The notes beneath the pieces were generated by a model. The model was not told the origin of the DNA, searched no databases, and worked only from the letters and a program-made list of their open reading frames with translations. Of a DNA stretch of 64,000 bases, positions 13,379-41,163 are shown one piece after another (the first letter of the stretch is position 1; every line of letters starts with the position of its first letter). The DNA comes from Tubulanus polymorphus. Its lineage: Eukaryota; Nemertea; Palaeonemertea; Tubulaniformes; Tubulanidae. Location of the stretch: assembly GCF_964204645.1 (NCBI RefSeq), contig NC_134025.1, positions 8,251,001 through 8,315,000 on the forward strand, read 5' to 3'. The position numbers were made by a program, and so were the translations under genes.

Positions 13379-14390
13379 CTATCTGGGAGGTTTAGGTTTC
13401 TCCAATATAGCCAAGAATTTTCCTCTGGTCATTTCTCGAGCTGAAAATTCGAAAATATCTTGATAAAATTTCTCTTGATATCGAAAGAGCATAAGAATTG
13501 ATTACGCACCTTCTTCCAATCCAAGTTGATAAGCAAGATTTTGTAATTCTCGCACTTTGTCTAAAAGTTGAGACAAAGTCAAACTGCCAAATTCTGGAAG
13601 AAATCATACATGAATTAATATGTCAATAGCAATAATCAACCACTGATTTTCAGATTTAAATGAACAATTCTAAGATAGTACCCACCTTGCAACATATCAA
13701 TATCTTCTTTCTCTAGTTCTGCCATCCATTTTGGGGTTTCAGAATTTCCATTTGGCTGAAAACCATTTTTGAAGATACATTTTACATATACAGTTGACTC
13801 TTGCCCGAGTCGGATCCAATCAACTCTGAGTACCGTTCAACACGGATGTTTTTTTAAATATTTTTTGTGACACTTAACATGAAATACAAAACGCCCAACT
13901 CGGATATCACTCAAGTTGGACACTACAGTCCAAAAAGATCTGACTTTCAAGAGGGAAGTACAGTAAAATCTGCTTTATCTGGATAATGTTGAAATTTTCA
14001 GATTTAAAACGTGTGTAGATTAGGGCCTACTACTTCATTCGATCTATATGAATTTCAGGGATTTTACTGAATATCTAGAGTACATTTACAACTTACACTT
14101 TTTATTGCTGCAAACTCCGCAACTCCAGGAACTAGAAGAATAAAAATATGCCTGACAGTAATCAAATCAATAAATATAGTCACTATTTCCAATTAAAGAA
14201 TGCTAAAATAGTCATACTTACTTTGCTCTGGCCATAAATCTGGAGATGCTCTCATTCTCTCAAAACTCAACAAGGAATCATCTATACCTAAATATACAAT
14301 ACAACACAAATAGATTGAATAGTTTATTCTGTCAAATCATATAAGTAGATGCAGATTTAGTCTAGTACCTAGCCGTCGTTCTACAAACAT
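13379..14390 (-). CDS. LIN52: LIN52, subunit of the DREAM/MuvB complex
   Basis: Exons: 14390-14369 (short start exon, least certain), 14287-14222, 14131-14097, 13755-13686, 13593-13510, 13440-13379. Together 112 residues; human LIN52 has about 116. Conserved blocks: LLSFERM, RASPDLWPEQ, PGVAEFAA, PKWMAELE, EDIDMLQ, KVRELQNLAYQLGLEEAREM and MTRGKFLAILEKPK, almost unchanged from human. Role: LIN52 bridges the MuvB core (LIN9, LIN37, LIN54, RBBP4) to p107/p130 or B-MYB. The pocket-binding LxSxExL motif is kept with Met in the last place. The serine in SPDLWPE, phosphorylated by DYRK1A in mammals to assemble DREAM, is kept. The start ATG at 14390 is chosen because its donor phase fits exon 2. Confidence 0.94.
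13790..13964. mobile_element. Possible pogo/Tigger-like MITE in a LIN52 intron
   Basis: The left end ACAGTTGACTCTTGCCCGAG and the inverted right end ACTGTACTTCCCTCTTGAAA are similar and continue into GTCGGATC / GTCAGATC. The interior AACTCGGATATCACTCAAGT repeats the motif. About 175 bp, no ORF; it lies between LIN52 exons 3 and 4. The ends match only partly. Confidence 0.4.
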
Positions 14391-15533
14391 GGTTGTAAGG
14401 AACCGGTAACAACGACTGATATTCAAACTAATGCAGATTTTGCACCATCACAATAATGGAAATTCCATACCAAAACCAAATGCAGCATTATTGTCGATTC
14501 GAAAAAGCTAACACTGCATTATTGGCTTTTTTATTACGCAGGCAGGGAGTCTGCCTTTTTTTTGCCGAATGACGAATAAATAGGATTTGATACCAACTTG
14601 AATTTTAATTAAAGGTCAAGCCGAATTTGATAATGTGATGGAAGATACGTTTTTATCAGAAATCGAATCTTATTTGACATGATCGATTGATGATGAATAC
14701 ATTTGCTTTCTTAAAGTTAAATTTGAATTGAATTGATGACAGTGCACGGGCGGTCGTTCATCAAATTCAAACAAGCATTAAATATATCGAGAACCAGCAG
14801 ACATACTGATCAAATCAAAAATTCTGACATAAAAAAAAGAGATTTTCCGTTATAAGACCACATTTAATGTGCAATGGGCAAACTGTGTGACGTGTGGCCT
14901 GGAGTTGAAGACTAAAAAACTGAATTACCCGCATTCGGAGACGCCATGTTGTTTATTGTCATGGCTATTTCGTATCGCTCAAAATACTTATATGCGCGCG
15001 GGAGTATTCTATGATATTTGTGGTCGAATCCCGATAATCAGTAATCATCCCGGGCATGACAAGATGCTTTATCTTGAGAAGGGTGTAATCAAAGAACGAG
15101 GAAATCATAATAGCACCCGGAATGATCCCAACCAGCTTTCAACCAATTTTCAGACCTATTGGACTGCCCAGTTCGTTGACATCTTTAACCAGAACCAATT
15201 AATTAACTAATCATCCAAACTGCCACCATTTTGTGAAATCACATGACTGATATGTTTCCCAGGAGGAGTGCTCCGGATTGTGTGCTACGCGCACAGTGTG
15301 GGAGCTACTCGGTGTCTAGGTGTTGCTACATGTCAAGTTCATATGTAACTCTGTTTAGCCCCTCATCAACTCTGTCATTCGCCCTTCAACTAAGAGCCCT
15401 CTACTAAGGCTTCCCTGCCAATTTTAAATGAAATATCCAGAATCGCAGCTCTAAATGTGTGTTACATTGTGGTGATGGAATTTCCATTCAAAATACTGAT
15501 GAATCGAAAAAAGACTTTTAAAGAGCTTTTATT
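14391..15533. other. Spacer between LIN52 (5' end) and RMI2 (3' end)
   Basis: Both flanking genes are on the minus strand. The stretch should hold the LIN52 promoter and the RMI2 3' UTR. A CpG-richer patch (about 14870-15330, with GCGCGCGGG and ACGCGCACAG) may mark the LIN52 promoter. An open frame at 14869-15210 (113 codons, plus strand) has no recognisable domain and I do not call it a gene. Confidence 0.45.
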
Positions 15534-16183
15534 CTAATCTCCATACAAATGTGCATCTATTATCTCTAGCATCCACATCGATTTACTAATGGAACTGTGT
15601 TGTGATAGATCCTGTATTTTAATTGCTTCAATTACAGGAAATTGTAGATTCATTTCTCCAATACTACCAATAACCATGATGTATTGCCCTGAAAATTTAC
15701 CCATAGTGTATTAGAAATTTTGATATCGTAAATGACATATGTCAATTTTTCAAGTTCTTGATAAACTTGTTTAAATTGATTAATGAATCACGAAAAGAAC
15801 TGACCAGAGTGAATTTGATTTGATTGAGGGACTTTACTGACACCAATCACAGCAACAGATTCACTACCATCATCTATTGTTATTGCATCAATTTCTGGTG
15901 AAACCTGCCAAAATAGAAAAACGGTTTGGATAAAATGTTTCAGTAAATCCTATACCGGACAACGAAACGACATTGTCAACGTCAAATCACTTACTTTGTT
16001 TACATGGCCTTGTATCCACACTGTGGATAATTCTAGTCTTTTATCGGGGCGATTGATGCTCCAAGATTTTAGTGGTAGATTACCTCTATCGCCATTCATC
16101 CATTCTTCAACGTTTCGACAAGAGTAAAGCTCCTTAATGAAGACCTTTCTCGATGGTTGGTCCAGCTTTGAAAAGGAAGCCAT
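15534..16183 (-). CDS. RMI2: RMI2, OB-fold subunit of the BLM dissolvasome
   Basis: Three exons: 16183-15995, 15904-15805, 15688-15534 (stop 15536-15534). Total 147 residues, the same length as I recall for human RMI2. Matching blocks: LELSTVWIQGHV (human LDLAAVWMQGRV), a variable loop with IDDGSESVAVIGVSKVP, then GQYIMVIG (human GKYVMVMG), VIEAIKIQDLS (LQAVKMTDLS) and SMWMLEIIDAH (SLWELEVEDLH). RMI2 binds RMI1 and joins TOP3A and BLM helicase to dissolve double Holliday junctions without crossover. The ATG at 16183 is the only in-frame start before the conserved core. Phases are 0 and 1 and consistent. Confidence 0.93.
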
Positions 16184-17739
16184 AATTCAAATTCTGTCAT
16201 GGTCCACGTACCCTTCGCGCTCCCGGAGCAGTCCCTGTTCAGGATTTTTATGAATGGCGAGGCTGGTGCGACAGTAGGCCATTCGCCCGTTTATCATTTG
16301 CGCTCCCCATGCCCTGTTGCATGTCTCAAATTCGTGTCTTTCAGTCTGAATATCTTATTGAATTGTACAATTGTTAGATCAGTCCAATAAGGCCGGGGCC
16401 CACTAAACACTACATTGGCCCTGGCCGGGCCGGGGCAATGCCAATAATTATTTTATTTACTGTAGTAGGTAGGCTAGTAAATACAAAGTGCCGTGGCGTG
16501 TAAAAACTGGTGGGAGTGTGCTTTATATTTTGGAACACCGTAAACAAATCAACGCGTGTACTGAACTTCCACTTGTCAAAAAATTTCTGAGCCAGGAAAA
16601 CTTGTCGCAAACTTCGGTGGTCTTGTGGTTTTCGTTTATCGTGGAATAATTCTATTTTCGGATAGGAAGGAGCCCTGAAATGAACTGAATAGGATACAAA
16701 ACCATAATTAGTAAGTTGGAGCATATATTACACTCGGAATTAGCGAAGTAAGACAATCACTACTGTAGTACTAGTTAGATAGAACAATTTCTTCAATTCA
16801 ATTTCATTTTATTAGGCTATGTGTAAAAATGCTCAAATTTAGCAGGGTTGATTTAAAACCCGGAAATATTGAGAAGAATTCCATTCTAAGTGCACTCTTT
16901 TACAGGGGCGTTGGAAGCAATTTTTGATTGCCGCGGCCAAATGCCAATTTTGGACAGGTTCTAAATATTGCTGCTGCGAATTTACTTAATTTCTTTAAAA
17001 ACGTGGTATTCAAAAGAAAAAAAAACATCATTCAGTAAATTATTGCTGCTGCAGTCGCTGCACTTCCAACGTCACTGTTTTACCTTGATGGATGGTATGC
17101 CCATCACAACCTCGCATATAATATAATGTCTTTTCAATTTGTGAGGCATAAAATTATTTATGTATAGAAGACTTTAGGCCTATCTGAAATGAAACTTGCT
17201 GTTGAAAAAACCTACTAGGCCTATTCATTTGAATTAGATTTTTTAGTTGCTATAAGCCCTTTATTGGATTACTGGCATTCTATCAGAATATTGAGTGAAT
17301 TTCTAGCTTCACTTAAAAGCATGTTACTCAATAATAATGCATTGATCGAAATGCAGCCATAAAGCTGCTAGGATTTATTTTTAAGCTGAATGGGTATAGC
17401 CTTATATTAAACTGGTGGCAATACAGGCGTTGAGTAGCTAGGAAGATATAGTTCTTGGAATTAGAGCCTATTCAAGATCTGTATGAAACAATTAAATTTT
17501 TTTGCGCTGAGCTGATTCAAGCTTAAATCTATTTTATCAAAGAATCTGTTGTCTGTAGCCTATATTCACATGACTTTTGAGTCTTCTTCCAAACATGTGG
17601 AAAAATCAAATTTAGCATTTATGAATTAGGGCCATTACAAAATCTACAATTTGATAAGAGCCATTCATGTTTTTAAGTTTCCGAAAAATCACTGATTGAA
17701 TTAAAACCAGGTACATGTACAATTTATTTCAGACTGATC
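16184..17739. promoter_or_regulatory. Divergent spacer between RMI2 and SESTD1
   Basis: RMI2 (minus) and SESTD1 (plus) lie head to head, 1.55 kb apart. At 16391-16437 there is a GC-rich block of repeated GGCCGGGGCCC / GGCCGGGCCGGGGC type, out of line with the AT-rich surroundings and able to fold. It may be a CpG-type promoter for RMI2. A pyrimidine tract with TTTATTTCAG ends at 17732, eight bases before the SESTD1 ATG, so a 5' non-coding exon probably lies in this spacer. Nothing else is recognisable. Confidence 0.4.
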
Positions 17740-25637
<7,898 letters not shown>

Positions 25638-27803
25638 GTAAGTATTTTGCATTTATTTTTCCAAGGAGTGGATCAATATGATTGCTACTCCAGTCAGTAT
25701 TTTGGTGGTAAAAATGCTTAGATACCAGTAGTCTTTCTTTAGCCTTCTGTTTCACATATGTTTAAGTTCAGCATAGGGTAAAAAATCATAGTTTTTTAAA
25801 AAACTTTTCTAGACAGTGTTCTTAAGTGCATATTCTGTAGCTGACACAGCAGAATTATCTTAAAATCACAGAGGATATTTCAAATTATATTTGATTAATA
25901 GAAGCCAAAGATTTGAGAATATGCCTATGTCAAGTTATATAAAACTTGATATAGGCCTATGGTAATTACTCTTAAAGCTGTCTTGAACTACCTCCGCTAA
26001 ATATAACTTGCCACAAAGATCGTGGTCTATGAATCAGTGCTAACGCAGTGGTTGAAAGCTCCTTCTGTCTGCCTGAAAATAGTACATCGTAGCAGAGTTT
26101 TGATAATTTAGATCATTCTTTTGAAAGGAATTATTTATGTAGTTATAATATAACTATATAAAATGCTGTTATTCTTCTATGAATCTCTTTGATGAAGCTA
26201 TGAAAATAAATAAATATCATCTTTGTAGACCTTTGTTTGTACATGAAGGCAGTCATTTTTGCCCTATAGTTAAAATATGCATTTTTGAAATGGACATCGT
26301 AGCTTCTGGATTCTTAAAAAAAAAGAAATGTTTACTGAAAATATGATACATATGTTGGTAAATGTAATAGTATGTGCGTCATTGGTCCCTATGATTTTGT
26401 TTTTGTTGTTCAGTATTATTGCGCAGTTCAGAACTTACGGTAGGCCTATGAACAACAGATAGTTGCCAAGAGTTACTTAGAGCAGCAGACATCGCTGATA
26501 AATCTAACGTGCATCTTAGTCTGATTATTCACAACATGCTGTGGAACGTTCCGATGAGGAATTTTGTAAATCACTCAGACGAATCTACTGACTTTTCAAC
26601 AGTTTGGTTGATTTGATGACGCACACCTAGTGGAATTTTTGATTATTGATCAATGGTGGTTTTCACCGGTCTAAGATGAAGTTCTCTAAAAAAAAAAATG
26701 CTCTGAATCGTTACGAATTATTTGTCCAGCTTAGAAAAGCGAAAATGAAATTCCTCAGTACCAGATGATATTTAGGGTAATTTGAAGGATCTCTATCTGT
26801 GGAGGTTATTAAGTTGCTTATGAAACAACCAGCTGAACATAGGTCGTCTTTGTATTTTCAGCACCATGCTGTTGTAAACATAACTCCCTGAACTTGATCT
26901 TCCTGTAACTTTCTAGACTTCATAAGAAAAAGTGGGCTTGTTTCAACCAATCTGAAATTTAATATAATTCTGAGGTGGATGATCAGCAGAGTATATTTAT
27001 TCATTCAAATGATAAATACTTTTCTTGAAAAACCTTGTGCTAAATTTGAAAATAATTTCTTAAGATAAGTATAAGAAAATATATATTGGTAGCACTAGAA
27101 TTTTTCTTACTTAAAGCATGAATCACCCAATGAATTGAATATTGATGCTTCTGATACTCTATGTAGTTAATGCTGTCTATCACACCTCTCCAGTTTATAC
27201 CAGTTTCCTTCTCCCACTCAGTGTAGCTATTTTCAGCTCAGCTGATGGTAAATGCTTGCCTTTTTTGGCACATAGGTATGCCTCGCAGTGGCGGAACAGT
27301 CCAATCTCGTTATATGAATTGTAGAATATAAACTTTAGAATATTATATCCAATGCCATTTAAATGATTGAAATCTTTTTTATGTTGATGGAATATAAGTC
27401 ATTTAACCTATCAAAGCTTAATTCCGGAATTTTAAGTGAAAGTGATCGAAACATTTAAACATAAAAAAGTTTGAAGATCAGTTTTAATCAATTCATAAGA
27501 ACTTATCATACATAGAATTATATTCAATATATATAATAATCAGGAAGTTTTGGTTAAATTAGTTATATTTCGTTGGTACTGGTTTGAGGGTTGATGCTAC
27601 CACCCCTTACGTAGTGAGGCCATGGCATTAGCTTACCTGAAGAATAAGCCAACACGGCAGCATGCTCAGAGTGTTTAGAGCCGTCAGCTAAAACCCAGCT
27701 GCATGCATGCCTATTCTAACACCAAGATCCTCTGTTAAACTTTTCGATTTTTGAAAACGGTTTTATGTAGTAAAGGATAATATATGAGACGGATAACAGT
27801 ACA
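25638..27803 (+). other. SESTD1 3' end and CCDC141 upstream region
   Basis: The last well-supported SESTD1 exon ends at 25637 with a good donor (GTAAGT, phase 0). Read-through would stop at 25719-25721, with a poly(A) signal (AAATAAATAAAT) near 26205. Alternatively a short terminal exon lies at 26862 (see next entry). From there to 27803 I see no exon; the CCDC141 promoter should lie here. No TATA box is convincing. Confidence 0.5.
26862..26891 (+). CDS. SESTD1: Candidate terminal exon of SESTD1
   Basis: A good acceptor (TTGTATTTTCAG) is followed in phase 0 by nine codons and a stop: HHAVVNITP. The phase fits the donor at 25637. It is short, so chance is possible. The competing end is read-through of the 25637 donor to a stop at 25721. 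Confidence 0.3.
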   Translation, partial: HHAVVNITP

Positions 27804-35883
<8,080 letters not shown>

Positions 35884-38800
35884 GTGAGACTTTTTAGATA
35901 TCTGTGCATTTTTATATAGCATTCATTTATTCTAAAATGATATTAGAGAATTAGAGGTGTCTTCTTTCTGCAGGTTTATACTTTATTCTATATAAAATAG
36001 CTCTCTCTATTTCTCACTCACAGAAACCCACCAGAAAATAGTGCCTCCAGACTTTACTAAGAATTTAAAGTCACTAGACATAGTTGAAGGTCAGCCGTTC
36101 TCATTTGAGTGCCATGTAACTGGCTGTCCTTCTCCGACTGTGTCCTGGTTTAAGGATGGCATTACTATTGACAATTCCCCGGATTATGTGATCACTAAGA
36201 TCAATGGCACATGTTGTTTGAAGATTCGTAAAGTAACCGCAGAACACGACGGTCGCTATACATGCAAGGCAACAAATCCCGGAGGTGAAGCTGCCTCTAG
36301 TGCCAAACTGACTGTGATACGTAAGAACATGTTAAGATATTTTAGCATGTGTTTTATGTGCATGCTTTTGATATTCCCATTGATATCTTATGGATCTAAT
36401 TTTATGTGGTAATTCGTCCTACATAAGATTTCTAGTGTTTGATAGATTGGATATTATTAATTTCTTAAATGATTATCCTATTATCCCCATTATTAGTCAC
36501 AATGCAGCTTTGAAACTAACTAACTCTGAAGTCAAAATAAGTTTATTTCAGTAAATCAAGTTTGAATCCATCACTGAAGCTCATACCAATATAACTGTGC
36601 CTCTTTTTATTATTTTACATAATTTTTTTCGTGGTATACCTTATGATAAATCTTTCACCCTTTTCTTATGTTTACCTCATGTGAATTTCCTTGTTTTTGT
36701 GAGTTTGTATTCTCACTTTTCAATGTGCATCATATTATGTTCTGCAATTAGTTTACAGTTACTGATGATATCCTTCAGTGTATGATTATTCAAATATCTT
36801 ATTTCTAAATTTCAGCGGCTTCTGCACCTAAACTCCAGGAGCCACTTATCGATATAACGGCTCCTGAAGGAAAACCAATTACAATAGACTGCCGATTTAC
36901 AGCGAATCCTCAACCAGAAGTAACATGGTTGAGAGGTACAGAACCGATTATACCGTCCAGTGTCTTTAAGGTAAGTGTTTATTGCACAAATACGCATGTT
37001 TGTCATCTGCGATAATTCGAACAAAATTGATGAATAAAAGCCCACGATTGAAGAAAAAATGTAAGAGTATGTTAACGTTGCGTCTGTAGTCTGTGAGACA
37101 TTTCTGAAAATGGCCTCTACCGTTTTTCTTTACAGTTTTGGGTTTTTATTTGTCAACTGAATTAGACATTGACTCTGGAAAACCATCCAATCAAAATGTT
37201 TATGTAGCAGTTAAATAAAAAAGTTAGCCATCAAAATTTGATTTCTTCTTATATAGATTGTTATAGAGACAAATTTTACTAGTCTAGAAATCTCCGAGGC
37301 CTACCCAGAGGACTCTGGAGTTTATACTGTGATACTGAAAAATGTTGCTGGTGAGGCCCGTGACACTTGTACGATTACAATAGAAAGCACCTATCCTGGG
37401 TATGTATATGTGGAAACTGTCTTAATTTATAATGTCGCCCCAGTAGGGCGGAGTGGTATTCCATTTTAAAGCAAGGTGGACATCTCAACTGGCCCCAGGT
37501 TTCTTGCTAATGTAAAATTTCTTGGTAATTTGGATGAGCTAGGCCCATGGATTACACCTATTGAAAATCAACTTACTTGCTATTTCAAAATGGCTGCCAT
37601 AACTTTTAACATTCCAGGGTGATATGTATTGTTTTGACACTTTCGAGTCACTGTTAATTTTTGAAGGTTTTTTATGATGGCTGAGTATATTAATTCAAAC
37701 TTTGTGTTACAGTGAGCAAGATGTTGCCTCTGACGCTGAACCCAGTCAGCCTATGTTTGTTCAACACCTCCTAGATCGTGAGGTCATGGAAGGAGGTAGA
37801 GTGCGCTTAGATTGTGTCATTGTTGGTCAGCCAGAACCAGAAGTAATCTGGTACAAGCAACAAAAACCAGTGAAAGAGTCTCAGGATTTCCAGCTACTGT
37901 TTGAGGGAGATCGTTGTACGCTGATTATACGTGAGGCTTATTTAGAGGATAGTGGCGAATACAAGTGCATCGCTCGAAATCCTTATGGCACAGCTGAAAG
38001 TGCCTGCAGACTTCATGTTGAACGTGAGTTACATTTTAAAAAAAATTTTCATTGTTCAAAAATGATTGATCGACTGATTAAGTACTGGTGGTGTATAAAT
38101 GATTGTTGGTTAAAATCTGCTTAGTGCCCTGGAGATAACATTAATATAACTTTTCAGCTCTAAGTGAACTAAGTGATGCAGCCTCTATCCAGAGTCTTAC
38201 TGCTGAGATGACGGCTCCGCGTTTCACAATGCTGATGAGTGATACATTGGTGAAAGAAGGTGATCGTGTACAGTTGACCTGTCGTGTAACAGGGCAACCA
38301 GAACCATCAGTTTCCTGGTACCGCGAAGAAATTCTCATTGAAAATTCACCAGACTATCAGGTAATGTATTACCATTAGTTGTGCTGAAATATTGAAATTA
38401 ACATACGATAAGTGTACTATAATGCTTTGATGATATTTATTCTAATAAAGATTACTGCTGATGGTGAGATACAGACATTAACCATACCTGAAGTTTTTGC
38501 TGAAGATGCTGGAACATTCATGGTGAGAGCAATAAATCCTGCTGGTGAGGCTAAGTGCTATGCTAAACTCATGGTTGAGGCTGCTAGTCCGGAAGATCTT
38601 TCCCGGAAACCAGTGAAGACTATGACTTTTGTACCACGAGAAGAACCCCAAAGGTTTGCACCATCACCAGTTCGTGTCAGCCTTACAAGAGAAGTTAGTC
38701 ATTATCCTCCAGAATTCAAAGAGTTGTTTAGAGACCAGACTGTTCCATTGGGTGATCCAGTTCGATTTGCTTGTGTTATCTATGGTAATCCAAAACCAAA

Positions 38801-39312
38801 GGTAGGTAGAACATGAATTCTGTTTATTCAAACTCATTCTAAACAATTATCCATTTTATTTCGTTGTTTAGAGTAATTTTCCACCAATTATGAATTGAGG
38901 GATGTCTGATAATCTTTATTTCTAGGTGACCTGGTACTTCAATGGTGAAGAGATAACTAATAAAGATTATGTAGTTGATATGGAAGGTGATCGTCATTCT
39001 TTATTTATACCTGAAATATTTGAGGAAGATGCTGGACGATTCTCATGTTCAGCGGAAAACCTGTCTGGCAAGGCTACTTGTTCAGCTCTATTAATGATTG
39101 GTGAACCACCGAGGCCACAACCACCAACACCAGAAGGGTAAGAAATTAATCACTTCCAATTTATGGATTATGTTAAATGACCTTCTTTGTACCACAGAAT
39201 AAACAAGTTTTGTAAATATTTTTAAAGATTTTTGAAACCAGTGGCGATCAAGCCTGCACAGGCTAAGCCTGTATCCCCCAGGCCATCACCAACTCCTGTA
39301 TCAAAACCAATG

Positions 39313-39549
39313 CAACCAAAATGGACGCCACCACCTCCATCACCAGAAAAAGTAATGGTACAACCAAAATGGATGCCACCACCTCCATCACCACAAAAGG
39401 AGCTGGTAAAACCAAAATGGACGCCACCACCTCCATCACCAGAAAGAGTAATGGTACAACCAAAATGGACGCCACCACCACCATCGCCACAAAAGGAGTT
39501 GGTGAAACCAAAATGGACACCACCACCGCAGTCACCTGTAGTTGCACCA
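39313..39549 (+). repeat. Coding 48-bp (16-residue) PKW-PPPPSP tandem repeat
   Basis: Five units start at 39313, 39361, 39409, 39457 and 39505, each 48 bp. Unit form: (Q/K)PKW(T/M)PPPPSP followed by EKVMV, QKELV, ERVMV, QKELV in turn, so there is a 96-bp higher-order period. It lies in one exon between Ig6 and Ig7. A single Trp after each PK and the strict spacing suggest a binding motif array for an SH3, WW or similar partner; this is inference. Confidence 0.95.
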
Positions 39550-40738
39550 CCATGGGCAAAAAGTCCTGATAAGCAGGTACCTCCACCGAAATGGCAACCT
39601 GTCGCACCACCAGTTGTGGCAGCAGCTCCAAGGTGGAAGCCCACATCTCCAGAACCACACTACACAACCGAATTCAGTAAACAAATTGAACCAAGGTTCC
39701 AGCAAGTCGATGTTACTATAGCAGTTCCTGTACCACCCAAATTCATTGAACCACTGAAGAATATCGCTGCTGAAGAAGGTTCAAGAGTTGTCTTTGATGG
39801 TGTTATCTCAGGTATATCTTCAATACATCTTGTTTGATTAATTCCTCAATTTCTTAATTCAATAAGATTTCTTTTTATCATTGAATTTTATTAACGTTTT
39901 TGAAACAAAACATCATTTCAGGCAAGCCTGAGCCAACTATCAAGTGGTTCCGTGAAGGGCGAGAAATATCAGACAAAGCTGATTTTGAAATATCATACAA
40001 ACAAGGACGTGTATCACTTACTATACCTGAGGTGTTTGAGGAAGATGCTGGGCTGTTCATGTGTGGGGCAGAAAATATTGCAGGTCATGCTACAAGTTCA
40101 GCTGAGCTCATTGTTAAAGGTAGGAATACTTATTAACCCAATGTGTAGGGTATATAATATATTTTCAAAACGTTATATTAGTAATTGAAGAACCAAGGGC
40201 CATACTATTTCGAACCATTATCTTTAAATATGGGAATTTGCAGTTAAGCCAAAAAATCTGTTGATGTAGTTAGACAGTATGCAAGATTGTTTATTTATTC
40301 AAGAGTTAGTTTTCAGTATTGGTTGAAATACTAGATTCTTGAAACTTGAATACTGATGTATTTCATGCCCATGTGTTTTTCTTTAGCATTCTTGAGATAA
40401 TCGTGTGGAATCTGAAGTTTGTATATCTGAAATAGAATTTGAGCGAATGTCTGTAAAATTGTTTCTAGAATAACTAGAATTATTATAGTTGTACACAATC
40501 CAAAATCCCAATTAAGAGAATGGACTCTCCAGAGCATCTTCTATTCTAAATGAGTTGTGTCTGCATTTTTCGATATAGTTGTACTTTCTAAAACTGCTTT
40601 GCTTGATAAACCATTTCAAATATTCATTACTGAGTGTATGCATCGGCTACCCAAGCAATGAGCACAATCTCAATTGCCTGAGGGTACATTATTCTTCTCC
40701 CTGATGTTTGATAAACTTGCTGGATCCTCAACCCTTAG

Positions 40739-40976
40739 CTAAAATTAGTTCGAGTGGAGAGGATATTTCTTCATTGATCTTACATCAATGCAGTTCGCCT
40801 TGCACTCTGCCAACAACTCTGTGTTGGGGATGAGGCTGATTGCACCTGTCGATGAATGAATGAATGCGTCTAACTTTTTACTGATGATTGATATCAGTCT
40901 GGCTTTGATATCAATCATTGTAAACGCACGATTGGCTAATCAAAAGTATAAAACAAGGATTCAGTTATTCACTTCA
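40739..40976 (+). promoter_or_regulatory. Candidate internal muscle promoter for titin
   Basis: In the 1.8-kb intron 40120-41935: CTAAAATTAG at 40739-40748 is a perfect MEF2 consensus, CACCTG at 40843-40848 an E-box of MyoD type, ATTGG at 40931-40935 an inverted CCAAT box, TATAAAA at 40947-40953 a TATA box, and TTCATAG around 40976 an initiator-like site 29 bp from the first T of the TATA box. A coding first exon follows. Each motif alone is common; order and spacing make the case. Confidence 0.55.
40889..40924. repeat. Perfect 13-bp hairpin near the candidate promoter
   Basis: ATGATTGATATCA and TGATATCAATCAT form an exact inverted repeat around a 9-base loop (about 40889-40924). It lies some 25 bp upstream of the inverted CCAAT box. 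It could be a protein site or chance. Confidence 0.7.
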
Positions 40977-41105
40977 TAGAAGTTTCGCTCTGGATTTGTT
41001 CTGTGGCTCTCTCATCATGTTGGAATAAGAGTTTCGAAACAAGTTTTTTGTTAATTTTCTTTCGGTTTCGGAATTATTCTGAGGGAATGGTAGTCATTTT
41101 ATATC

Positions 41106-41163
41106 ATGGCTTGCCGTAGACAGAGTAATGTAGAAATTCGCTATGAGGATTTCAATTTCTCAG
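41106..41163 (+). CDS. TTN: Candidate alternative first coding exon of titin
   Basis: The ATG at 41106 opens MACRRQSNVEIRYEDFNFS and stops at a CAG|GTACCA donor (41164) in phase 1. Exon 41936 needs exactly phase 1 from its upstream partner, so splicing gives ...NFS-A-TMIPPSFPQRLQS, entering the Z2-like Ig. Two very short upstream ORFs lie in the putative leader (from ATG at about 41018 and 41097). Length alone gives little coding evidence. Confidence 0.5.

Noticed and set aside
14869-15210. 113-codon open frame, plus strand
   Set aside because: No domain or family resemblance, no exon partners, and it lies in a CpG-richer patch where stops are rarer. Chance ORF is more likely.
39222-39667. 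Gly-rich frames of 134-140 codons opposite the PKW repeat exon
   Set aside because: Mirror of the 48-bp coding repeat; the plus-strand frame fits the splicing and the Ig context.
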